Assembly: GCA_021299375.1 (NCBI GenBank)
Contig: JAJTGR010000034.1
Location: forward strand, 1 to 54,049
Reading direction: 5' to 3'
DNA length: 54,049 nucleotides
From: Gemmatimonadota bacterium
GTDB lineage: Bacteria > Gemmatimonadota > Gemmatimonadetes > Gemmatimonadales > Gemmatimonadaceae
The notes under the pieces were generated by a model that saw only the letters and a list, made by a program, of their open reading frames with translations, was not told the origin of the DNA and ran no database searches. The translations under genes were made by a program, and so were the position numbers. Every line of letters begins with the position of its first letter. Position 1 is the stretch's first letter. Of this stretch, positions 41,971 through 49,221 are shown one piece after another.

Positions 41971-42923
41971 TCACGCTCGAGGCGATCTACCTGCTCATGG
42001 GCGTGCTGGTGGGCGGCATCGCGCTGGTGAATGCCCGTGACGACAGCAATCCGCGGCGGTGGCGCACCACCCTGTTCTGGAGCGTCTACGCCCTGCTGTT
42101 CGTCGCCGGCTCGTACCTGAGTGATCTGGCAAACGGGGTGCTGGTGCTGCTCATGGTGGGGACGGCGGCGGCGGGGCTCGGGCAGGGCACCCGCGAGTCC
42201 GTCACCGCCGAGGAACGGGAGGCGTCGGCCAGACGGTGGGGCAACCGCCTGTTCGTGCCGGTGCTCGTGGTGCCCGTGGCCACGTTTGCCGGCAGCGTGT
42301 TGCTCAAGGGGGTGGCGGTGAACGGTCAGCTGCTGGTGGACCCCAGGCAGGTCACCCAGATCGCACTCGGACTGGCCACGACCCTCGGCTTGTTCACTGG
42401 GTTGGTCATGCTGCGGCCGCCCCTGTCGGCGCCCGTGACCGAGGCTCGCCGGCTGATGGATTCGGTAGGGTGGGCGGCCGTCCTGCCGCAGTCGCTGGCG
42501 GCGCTGGGCGCGCTCTTCGCGACCGCCGGTGTCGGCACGGTGGTCGCGGGGCTCGCCACCACGTCCCTGCCGCTCGGGACGCCCTACGCGGCCGTCGCGG
42601 CCTACGCGGTGGGGATGGCGCTGTTCACGATGATCATGGGCAATGCCTTCGCCGCCTTTCCGGTCATGACGGCCGGCATCGGCCTGCCGCTTGTGGTGCA
42701 GCAGTTCGGCGGAGATGTGGTGATCGTGACCGCCATCGGCATGCTGTCGGGGTTCTGCGGTACGCTCATGACGCCCATGGCCGCCAACTTCAACATCGTG
42801 CCCGCGGCGCTGCTGGAACTGCGCGATCGCTACGGCGTGATCCGCGCGCAGATCCCCACCGCGCTGCTGGTGCTCGCCGCCAACATCGCGTTGATGTCGC
42901 TCTTCGCCTTCCCGCGCCGGTAG
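41967..42923 (+). CDS. DUF979-family membrane protein (putative transporter half)
   Basis: 318-residue polytopic membrane protein with eight or nine helices. LEAIYLLMGVLVGGIALVNARDDSNPRRWRTTLFWSVYALLFVAGSYL opens it, and VGMALFTMIMGNAFAAFPVMTAGIGLPLVVQQFGGD and GMLSGFCGTLMTPMAANFNIVPAALLEL are the conserved late motifs of DUF979. The start overlaps the DUF969 stop (ATGA), so the two are co-translated. The glycine-rich, proline-containing helices suggest transport. The DUF2891 gene follows after five bases. Confidence 0.87.
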   Translation: MITLEAIYLLMGVLVGGIALVNARDDSNPRRWRTTLFWSVYALLFVAGSYLSDLANGVLVLLMVGTAAAGLGQGTRESVTAEEREASARRWGNRLFVPVLVVPVATFAGSVLLKGVAVNGQLLVDPRQVTQIALGLATTLGLFTGLVMLRPPLSAPVTEARRLMDSVGWAAVLPQSLAALGALFATAGVGTVVAGLATTSLPLGTPYAAVAAYAVGMALFTMIMGNAFAAFPVMTAGIGLPLVVQQFGGDVVIVTAIGMLSGFCGTLMTPMAANFNIVPAALLELRDRYGVIRAQIPTALLVLAANIALMSLFAFPRR

Positions 42924-42928
42924 CACCG

Positions 42929-43954
42929 ATGACGGCCTTCACGCTCGACGCGCCCACGGCATCGCACTTCGCCCGCCTTGCCCTCGCGCACGTGCGCCGC
43001 GAGTACCCCAACAAGCTCGATCACGTGCTGCTGGGGCCCGCCGACGTGCGGGGGCCGGCGGCGCTGCATCCGGTCTTTCACGGCAGCTTCGACTGGCATT
43101 CCTGCGTGCACGGCTACTGGCTGTTGGCCACGCTGCGGCGCGTGAGGCCGGGCATCAGCGAGGCACCGGCCATCGACGCGCTGTTCGAGGCGCAGTTCAC
43201 AGCGGAGAACATGGCGGCCGAGCGCGCCTATGCCGCGCACCCGGCGCGCGGCGGCTTCGAGCGGCCGTATGGGTGGGCATGGTTGCTCATGCTGGCGGCG
43301 GAGCTGTCGCGGCATGACACGCCAGCGGCCGCCCGGTGGGCGGCGGTGCTGCAGCCCCTGGCCGATGTCTTCGTCGCCCGCTTCATGGCCTTCCTGCCCA
43401 AGGCGACCTATCCCATCCGCGTGGGCACACACTTCAACACCGCCTTCGCGCTGCGGCTGGCGCTCGAGTATGCGGACCAGCGGCACCACGAGGCCTTCGG
43501 AGCCCAGTTGCGGGAGACGGCCCGGCGCTGGTACGAGGGTGACCGCGATTGCCAGGCGTGGGAGCCCGGCGGCGACGACTTCCTGTCGTCGGCGCTGATC
43601 GAGGCCGAATGCAGGCGCGTGGCGATGCCGGCCGATGCATTCCGCACGTGGTTCGACGCCTTCCTGCCACGTCTGGCGCAGGGCGAGCCTGCGACGCTCT
43701 TCCGGCCAGCCACCGTGAGCGACCGCACCGACGGCAAGATCGCGCATCTCGATGGCCTCAATCTCAGTCGCGCGTGGTGCTGGCGCTCCATCGCCGCCGC
43801 CCTGCCGCCAGCCGACCCGCGACGACGCTCGGCGCGCGAGGCGGCCGAGCAGCATCTGCGAGCCAGCCTTCCGTATGTGGCGGGCGATTACATGGGGGAA
43901 CACTGGCTGGCCACCTTCGCTTTGCTCGCACTGCTGGCCGACGGACAGGCGTGA
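42929..43954 (+). CDS. DUF2891-family protein
   Basis: 341-residue soluble protein that looks like an alpha/alpha-barrel. The family hallmark is HPVFHGSFDWHSCVHGYWLLATLRR (Asp-Trp-His), followed by GWAWLLMLAAELSRHD, FLPKATYPIRVGTHFNTAFALRLALEYA, AWEPGGDDFLSSALIEAECRR and a C-terminal LDGLNLSRAWCWRSI. The paired His/Asp/Glu residues inside barrel helices suggest an enzyme, but no reaction is known to me. It follows DUF979 by five bases without its own ribosome-binding site, so it is part of the operon. A hairpin at 43959 ends the unit. Confidence 0.87.
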   Translation: MTAFTLDAPTASHFARLALAHVRREYPNKLDHVLLGPADVRGPAALHPVFHGSFDWHSCVHGYWLLATLRRVRPGISEAPAIDALFEAQFTAENMAAERAYAAHPARGGFERPYGWAWLLMLAAELSRHDTPAAARWAAVLQPLADVFVARFMAFLPKATYPIRVGTHFNTAFALRLALEYADQRHHEAFGAQLRETARRWYEGDRDCQAWEPGGDDFLSSALIEAECRRVAMPADAFRTWFDAFLPRLAQGEPATLFRPATVSDRTDGKIAHLDGLNLSRAWCWRSIAAALPPADPRRRSAREAAEQHLRASLPYVAGDYMGEHWLATFALLALLADGQA

Positions 43955-43958
43955 CCAG

Positions 43959-43982
43959 CCGGCCGCGACGGACTGCGGCCGG
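43959..43982 (+). terminator. 8-bp GC hairpin after the DUF969-979-2891 operon
   Basis: CCGGCCGC pairs with GCGGCCGG around an eight-base loop, five bases after the DUF2891 stop. A GT-rich stretch follows rather than a T-tract. Confidence 0.5.
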
Positions 43983-44005
43983 GTTGGTGGGGCAGGCAGC
44001 GCGAG

Positions 44006-44011
44006 TAGTTT
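44006..44011 (+). promoter_or_regulatory. Leaderless-type promoter (TTGGTG-16-TAGTTT) of the antiporter gene
   Basis: TAGTTT is followed by AGGGGC and the ATG at 44018. TTGGTG at 43984-43989 lies 16 bases upstream as a -35, the best -35/-10 pair among the leaderless candidates. Confidence 0.55.
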
Positions 44012-44017
44012 AGGGGC

Positions 44018-45799
44018 ATGCATCCGGAAACCGCCCTGCTCGCGACACTTGCCGGCGCCTTCGGTGTCGCGTTCCTGTTCGGGTTCGTGGCGACCAGGCT
44101 CAACCTCCCGCCGCTGGTCGGCTACCTGTTGGCGGGCATTGCGCTGGGGCCGCACTCCCCCGGGTTCATCGCAGACGTCTCGCTGGCCGGCCAGCTTGCC
44201 GAGATTGGCGTGATCCTGCTGATGTTCGGGGTGGGGCTGCACTTCTCACCGGGCGACCTGCTCAAGGTGCGGCGCATCGCCGTTCCCGGGGCCGTACTCC
44301 AGATGCTCGTGTCCGGGCTGCTTGGCACGGGGCTGGCCCGCTGGTGGGGATGGAGCGCGTCGGCATCGCTGGTGTTCGGCATGTCCCTCTTCGTGGCCAG
44401 CACGGTAGTGGTGCTGCGGGTGCTCGAAGACCGCGGCATGATGGACTCGATCGATGGGCGCATCGCGGTGGGGTGGCTGGTCGTCGAGGATCTGGGGGTG
44501 GTGCTGGCCCTCGTGCTGCTGCCGGCGGTGCTGGGCGTCATGGGGGGTGGCGCGACTGTCTCCCGGGGGGAACTGGTCTCGATCGTCGCGCTCACCATTG
44601 CCAAGGTGGCGGCGTTCATTCTGGTGATGGTCGTGGTGGGGCGTCGCGTCGTTCCCTGGCTGCTCACGCACGTGGCGCGGACGGGCTCGCGCGAGTTGTT
44701 CACCCTGGCCGTGCTGGCCGTGTCACTTGGCGTCGCCATGGGAGCGGCAACGCTTTTCGGGGTATCGTTCGCGCTCGGGGCATTCGTGGCCGGCGTGGTG
44801 ATCAGCGAGTCGGACTTGAGCTATCGCGCCGGCGCCGACGCCCTCCCCATGCAGGATGCGTTCGCGGTGCTCTTCTTCGTGTCCACCGGCATGCTGCTCG
44901 ACCCGCGGATTCTCCTCGAGCAGCCGGTCAAGCTCGCCGGCACGGTCGCCGCCATCGTGGTGGGCAACGGCGTGTGGTCGGCGGTGCTGATGATCGTCTT
45001 GCGCCATTCCTTTGCCGCCTCGGTGCGCCTCGGGGCCTCGCTTGGTCAGATCGGCGAGTTCTCGTTCATCGTGGCGGGGCTTGGCGTGTCATTGGGCGTG
45101 CTGTCCGCCGACGGGCGGAGTCTCGTGCTGGCGGCGGCGCTCATCACCATCCTGCTCAATCCGCTCCTCTTTGCGGCGGCGGAGCAACTGATCGCGTGGG
45201 TGTCGCGCCATCCGGCGTTGCTCGACCGTCTCGAGCGGCAGACGGCCCCACGCGTACTCACCACGGCACTGTTCGAGGCGCCACCGGTGCGCCACGTCGT
45301 GCTGGTCGGCTACGGACGCGTCGGCCGCACGATCGGCGAGGCGTTGGAACGCGTCGGGATGCCGTTCATCGCCATCGAGTCCGATCGCCGGGTGGTGGAA
45401 GCCATGCGGGCTCTGGGTGTACAGACCGTGTACGGTGATGCCTCACGGGCCGGCATCCTCGAGCATGCGCACCCGGAGACCGCGCGGGTGCTGGTCGTGG
45501 CGACCCCCGATCCATATCAGGCGCGGCACATCATCGAGCGGGCGCGGGGGCGGAACCCGGCCATCGAAATCGTCGTCCGCACGCACGGGGAGGAGGAGCA
45601 GCAGCTCTTCGAGCAACTCGGCGTGAGCAAGGCGCTCATGGGCGAGCGGGAGCTGGCCTTCGGCATGGCGTACCACAGCCTGCGCACGGCGGGGTGCGAC
45701 GATGATCGGGCGGATGACGTCATTGCTGCGCTGCGTGGCGGCGGGCGCATGCCGACGCGGGAGTTCGCGAGCCTCGTGCCGGCGGTGCAGGCGAAGTGA
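44018..45799 (+). CDS. CPA2 cation:proton antiporter with TrkA-N domain (KefB/YbaL-like)
   Basis: 593-residue inner-membrane K+/H+ (or Na+/H+) antiporter. The membrane part has about twelve helices: LAGAFGVAFLFGFVATRLNLPPLVGYLLAGIALGPHSPG, a middle DGRIAVGWLVVEDLGVVLALVLLP (ion-binding region) and FAVLFFVSTGMLLDPRILL (conserved late motif). The cytosolic C-terminus is a Rossmann TrkA-N/RCK domain, RHVVLVGYGRVGRTIGEALERVG, which binds NAD(H). It continues with AIESDRRVVEAMRALGVQTVYGDASRAGILEHA. It lacks the separate KefF-type partner. Its own promoter candidate separates it from the DUF operon. It probably balances cytosolic pH or potassium. Confidence 0.92.
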   Translation: MHPETALLATLAGAFGVAFLFGFVATRLNLPPLVGYLLAGIALGPHSPGFIADVSLAGQLAEIGVILLMFGVGLHFSPGDLLKVRRIAVPGAVLQMLVSGLLGTGLARWWGWSASASLVFGMSLFVASTVVVLRVLEDRGMMDSIDGRIAVGWLVVEDLGVVLALVLLPAVLGVMGGGATVSRGELVSIVALTIAKVAAFILVMVVVGRRVVPWLLTHVARTGSRELFTLAVLAVSLGVAMGAATLFGVSFALGAFVAGVVISESDLSYRAGADALPMQDAFAVLFFVSTGMLLDPRILLEQPVKLAGTVAAIVVGNGVWSAVLMIVLRHSFAASVRLGASLGQIGEFSFIVAGLGVSLGVLSADGRSLVLAAALITILLNPLLFAAAEQLIAWVSRHPALLDRLERQTAPRVLTTALFEAPPVRHVVLVGYGRVGRTIGEALERVGMPFIAIESDRRVVEAMRALGVQTVYGDASRAGILEHAHPETARVLVVATPDPYQARHIIERARGRNPAIEIVVRTHGEEEQQLFEQLGVSKALMGERELAFGMAYHSLRTAGCDDDRADDVIAALRGGGRMPTREFASLVPAVQAK

Positions 45800-45809
45800 C
45801 GGCGGGTTT

Positions 45810-45832
45810 GCCGCCGACGTGCTGTCGGCGGC
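45810..45832. terminator. Perfect 9-bp hairpin between convergent genes
   Basis: GCCGCCGAC and GTCGGCGGC flank the five-base loop GTGCT. It lies between the stops at 45799 and 45883, ten bases past the antiporter stop. Confidence 0.68.
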
Positions 45833-45882
45833 TCATCGTCGGTCAGACCCCGAATGCCTTCGAGATCCGTTGGTGTGTCCGA

Positions 45883-47424
45883 TCAGTCCGTCCGCGCAAT
45901 CCCGGCCCGCCCGTGCTCCACCCGCCACGCGGACACCGTACTCACCGGTGCGCCCGGTCTGGTCACGTACGGGACGCTGCGGTACTCGGCCGTCCAAGCC
46001 TGCTCGTCCACGCGGCATCGCACATAGCCGCGCCGATTCTGGAACCACCGCAGGTGCGGATTGTCGCCCTGCATGGTCGCGAGCCGCTGCGGTGACACCT
46101 CGGCGCCATCTCCGCCCGACGACAGGCTGGTGCTCACGAACTCGGCGCCGATCACCGGGCGGTCGGGGCGTGAAAAGTCGCTGCGCAGTTCGTTCACCCA
46201 GTTGGTGTGGATGTCGCCGGTGAGCACCACCGTGCGATTGGGCGCGCGCGTCGCGATCTGGCCGAGCAATCGATCACGCGCCACCGGGTAGCCGCTCCAC
46301 TGGTCCATCGAGGTCCGCACCTCGTCGCCGGGGGCGGCGTCGTAGGGCGCCATCATCACCTGGTTGGCCAACACCTGCCAGCGCGCGCGCGAAGCGCCGA
46401 GGCCATCCACCAGCCAGCGTTCCTGCGTGGTGCCCAGCATGCCGCGTTGCGGGTCCCTCCACTCGGCGCAGGGCGCCTGGGTGCCGTCACCGCAGGCTTG
46501 ATCGTCGCGGTACTGGCGCGTGTCCAGCATCCAGAAACGGGCGAGTGCGCCCCAGGTGATGGTGCGCGTGATGGTGAGGTCGCTCCACGACGACACACGC
46601 GGCACGCGCACCGGCTGGTGCTCCCACCAGGCCTGATACGCGGCGGCGCGCCGCGCCCGCATCTGCTCCGTGGACTCCATACCGTTCTCGCCCATGAGGC
46701 CGGCGTAGTTGTTGTCCACCTCGTGGTCGTCCCACGTGACCAGCCAGGGGCAGCGCACATGGGCGGCCTGCAGCGCGGGGTCGGACTTGTACTGGGCGTA
46801 GCGTCGCCGGTAGTCGTCGAGCGTACGGATCTCGAGACCATGGTGCATGCGCACCGCCTTGCTGTTGCCGGCGTACTCGTAGAAGTAGTCACCCAGGTGG
46901 ACCGCGACGTCGATCTCCTCGCGGGCGACGTGGTCGAGGGCGGTGAAGTACCCCTGCTCCCAGTGCTGGCAGGACATGAACGCGAACGCCAGGGGTGACA
47001 CGCGCCCCTCGGCGGGGGTCGTCCGGAACCGGCCGATTGGACTGGTCACGCCGCCGGCCATGAACCGGTAGAAGTACCACCGGTCCGGTTGCAGCCCGTC
47101 CACCTCGATATGCACGCTGAACGACAGCTCCGGGGCGGCGGTGGCGCGCCCCGTCTTCACGATCTTGGCGAACCCTTCGTCGTCGGCCAGCTCCCAGTCG
47201 ATGGTGGTCCGCAGGCCGTCCATGCCGCCGTCGGGCTCGAAGGGCCGGGGGGCGAGGCGGGTCCACAAGACGCCGCCGGTAGGGGTCGGGTCGCCGGAGG
47301 CCACGCCGAGCGTGAACGGATTGTCGGCAAAGCGGGGGCGGCTCGTGACGCGCCAGACGTTGGGCACCACGGCACAGAGCGCGGCGTAGCGCGCGAGATC
47401 GGATACGAAGAGGCGGCGGTCCAT
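45883..47424 (-). CDS. phoD: PhoD-family alkaline phosphatase/phosphodiesterase
   Basis: 513-residue extracytoplasmic metallo-phosphatase (Fe3+/Ca2+). The N-terminus MDRRLFVSDLARYAALCAVVP is a Tat-like signal (RRLF). The PhoD pre-domain FTLGVASGDPTPTGGVLWTRL is followed by metal-site motifs SCQHWEQGYF, VHLGDYFYEY, VTWDDHEVDNNYAG, WQVLANQVMMAP and VVLTGDIHTNWVNEL. All are intact and the length is normal. The start at 47424 is chosen because TAGCGT ends six bases upstream; the ATG at 47430 falls inside that spacer. It releases phosphate from phosphodiesters and monoesters, and with the phosphatase at 24701 suggests phosphate scavenging. No Pho box was identified. Confidence 0.93.
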   Translation of the reverse strand: MDRRLFVSDLARYAALCAVVPNVWRVTSRPRFADNPFTLGVASGDPTPTGGVLWTRLAPRPFEPDGGMDGLRTTIDWELADDEGFAKIVKTGRATAAPELSFSVHIEVDGLQPDRWYFYRFMAGGVTSPIGRFRTTPAEGRVSPLAFAFMSCQHWEQGYFTALDHVAREEIDVAVHLGDYFYEYAGNSKAVRMHHGLEIRTLDDYRRRYAQYKSDPALQAAHVRCPWLVTWDDHEVDNNYAGLMGENGMESTEQMRARRAAAYQAWWEHQPVRVPRVSSWSDLTITRTITWGALARFWMLDTRQYRDDQACGDGTQAPCAEWRDPQRGMLGTTQERWLVDGLGASRARWQVLANQVMMAPYDAAPGDEVRTSMDQWSGYPVARDRLLGQIATRAPNRTVVLTGDIHTNWVNELRSDFSRPDRPVIGAEFVSTSLSSGGDGAEVSPQRLATMQGDNPHLRWFQNRRGYVRCRVDEQAWTAEYRSVPYVTRPGAPVSTVSAWRVEHGRAGIARTD

Positions 47425-47430
47425 GTCCAT

Positions 47431-47436
47431 ACGCTA
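47431..47436 (-). promoter_or_regulatory. Leaderless-type -10 (TAGCGT) of phoD
   Basis: On the minus strand TAGCGT is followed by ATGGAC and the ATG at 47424. Confidence 0.5.
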
Positions 47437-47496
47437 CGCCGTTGGGGAAAATCCGCGAGCGGCAAACCAAATTCGCGACCCGAGCGTTACGGCGGC

Positions 47497-48678
47497 ATGA
47501 CGTCTCCAACGCTTCCCAACGGCGCCCGGACAGGGCGCCTGACCTATGCCCGGTCGCGGCTGTATCTCGGCATCACCGGGGTCGGCACGGCCGTCGTGGC
47601 CACCACGTGTCTGTTGGCGTTCGGTATCCCCAGCCAGGGCTTCTCCACCTCTCCCGAGCAGTCGTTGAGCCGGTCGATGCTGTCGCTGGGGCTGTACTTC
47701 GCGCTGCTCATGGTGGGGTTCTTCCTGTTCGATCTCGTGGGGGGGGCGTGGGTCGTGCGCCGCAAGGACTGGGCGCAGCTGTGGCTCTCCCGGTGGCTCC
47801 GTGGGGTGGCCGTGCAGTGGGCGGTGTGGATGGTGCTGGCGCTGGCGCTGATGCTGACCGCCCGTGCGGCCGACACGGCGGCCGTGATCGCGGTGTTCGC
47901 GTTCGGGCAGGTGGTGCTGGCGGCGCAGCGCGGACGCATGGCACGCGTGATCGCCCGGATGCCCGTGATGCCCACACCGCCCTCGATGGTGCAGGCGGCT
48001 CAACAGGCTGGCCTCGACCCCGCGACGCTCATGGTCGTCGACACGCCCGACGAAGGGTTCGTGGGTGGTTGGAGCGGCATCGCCCCGGACACCCTGCTGG
48101 TGCCACTGCGCTGGTCTGCCCTGCCGGCGCACGCGCTCACGGCGCAGCTGGCGCGCCGCAAGGCGGTGGCGCAGAGCGGGGCGCACCGGCGCGGCGTACT
48201 GGGCGCGATCGCCTGGAACACGGCCGGTTTCGCGGCCGTGTTGGCCCTCACCGGCGCCACGCCGGCGACAGCCGCGGGCATCGTCACGCTGGCGGCCGGC
48301 ATGACGCTGTGGGGGTTCCTCGGCGTCCTGGTGCTGCCCACGCCCTCGCGCGCGGCGGTGTACGCCACCGACGCCGCGGCCGCGAGGCAGGTGGGTGTGT
48401 CCGGAGTGCGCACGTCGATCGAGCTGCTCGACAGGTGGCAGGACGACGAGCCCACGCGACCGGTGAACGTGGAGCGCATTTTCCATCCGGTGCCGGGACG
48501 CGCCAATCGGCTGTCCCGCCTCGCGGCACCTGCACCTGGCGGGCTCGGGGCGCTGCACGCGCACCATCTGGCGCGGCACGCGTTGTGGCTCGGGTGGGGA
48601 GCGCTATCCCCCATGTCTCGGCTCGTGCACTGCAACGTCGGGCGCACCGCGCTGTGGGCGATGCTGCCCGGGGATTGA
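47497..48678 (+). CDS. Conserved-looking membrane protein, M48-like but without a zinc motif
   Basis: 393 residues with at least four helices: GITGVGTAVVATTCLLAFGI, SMLSLGLYFALLMVGFFLFDL, AVWMVLALALMLTARAADTAAVIAVFAFGQVVL, and later GFAAVLALTGATPATAAGIVTLAAGMTLWGFLGVLVLP. The stretch PDEGFVGGWSGIAPDTLLVPLRWSALPAHALTAQL aligns by layout with M48 peptidases, where HExxH would follow. Instead it reads ARRKAVAQSGAHRRG, so zinc binding is not expected. It may be an inactive relative or an unrelated membrane protein. The start is ATG 47497; the in-frame region upstream lies over phoD. ICMT-like and beta-helix genes follow on the same strand. Confidence 0.65.
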   Translation: MTSPTLPNGARTGRLTYARSRLYLGITGVGTAVVATTCLLAFGIPSQGFSTSPEQSLSRSMLSLGLYFALLMVGFFLFDLVGGAWVVRRKDWAQLWLSRWLRGVAVQWAVWMVLALALMLTARAADTAAVIAVFAFGQVVLAAQRGRMARVIARMPVMPTPPSMVQAAQQAGLDPATLMVVDTPDEGFVGGWSGIAPDTLLVPLRWSALPAHALTAQLARRKAVAQSGAHRRGVLGAIAWNTAGFAAVLALTGATPATAAGIVTLAAGMTLWGFLGVLVLPTPSRAAVYATDAAAARQVGVSGVRTSIELLDRWQDDEPTRPVNVERIFHPVPGRANRLSRLAAPAPGGLGALHAHHLARHALWLGWGALSPMSRLVHCNVGRTALWAMLPGD

Positions 48679-48738
48679 GCGGCCACCACCGGCAACCGGG
48701 CAACTGGCTGCGGGACGCCGGCCCACGCATTGTTGGGC

Positions 48739-49221
48739 ATGTCCACACCTCCGCCACCCAAGGATCTCGGTCCCGCCGTCCGCTTTCCGCCGCCAATCCT
48801 GTTCCTGGCCGGACTTGGGTGCGGTGCGCTGCTCGATCGGTTGGTGCCGCTCTGGCGCCTCCCTGACGCGCCGGCGATGGCTGGGGCCGGGCTCGTGCTG
48901 GTGCTGAGCGGGCTGGCGCTCGTCTACGCCGGGATTGTCACGTTCCGGCGGTTCCGCACGGCCGTCTATCCCAACCGCCCGGCCAAGCTGGTGGTGGACA
49001 GCGGCCCGTTCGCCTACACGCGCAATCCCATGTATGTCGGCATGACGGTTTTCTACGCCGGCATGGTACTGCTGCTGCGCTCCGTGTGGGCGGTGGTGTT
49101 CCTGCCGGTGGTGCTCGGTCTTCTGGTGCGCTTCGTCATTCGGCGAGAAGAGCGACACCTCACCCAGAGGTTTCCCGAGGAATACGCCGCCTACTGCGCG
49201 CGCGTGCCGAGGTGGCTGTGA
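48739..49221 (+). CDS. Isoprenylcysteine carboxyl methyltransferase (ICMT/PEMT)-like membrane protein
   Basis: 160-residue membrane methyltransferase-like protein. Helices: ILFLAGLGCGALLDRLVPL, AMAGAGLVLVLSGLALVYAGIVTF and MTVFYAGMVLLLRSVWAVVFLPVVLGLL. The SAM-binding hallmark is present: GPFAYTRNPMYVGM, and the C-terminal RREERHLTQRFPEEYAAYCARVPRWL (EExxLxxxFGxxYxxY type). Bacterial members are numerous and mostly of unknown acceptor. The ATG at 48739 was chosen over an in-frame TTG at 48730. Its stop overlaps the next ATG by one base (TGATG), so the two are coupled. Confidence 0.9.
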   Translation: MSTPPPPKDLGPAVRFPPPILFLAGLGCGALLDRLVPLWRLPDAPAMAGAGLVLVLSGLALVYAGIVTFRRFRTAVYPNRPAKLVVDSGPFAYTRNPMYVGMTVFYAGMVLLLRSVWAVVFLPVVLGLLVRFVIRREERHLTQRFPEEYAAYCARVPRWL

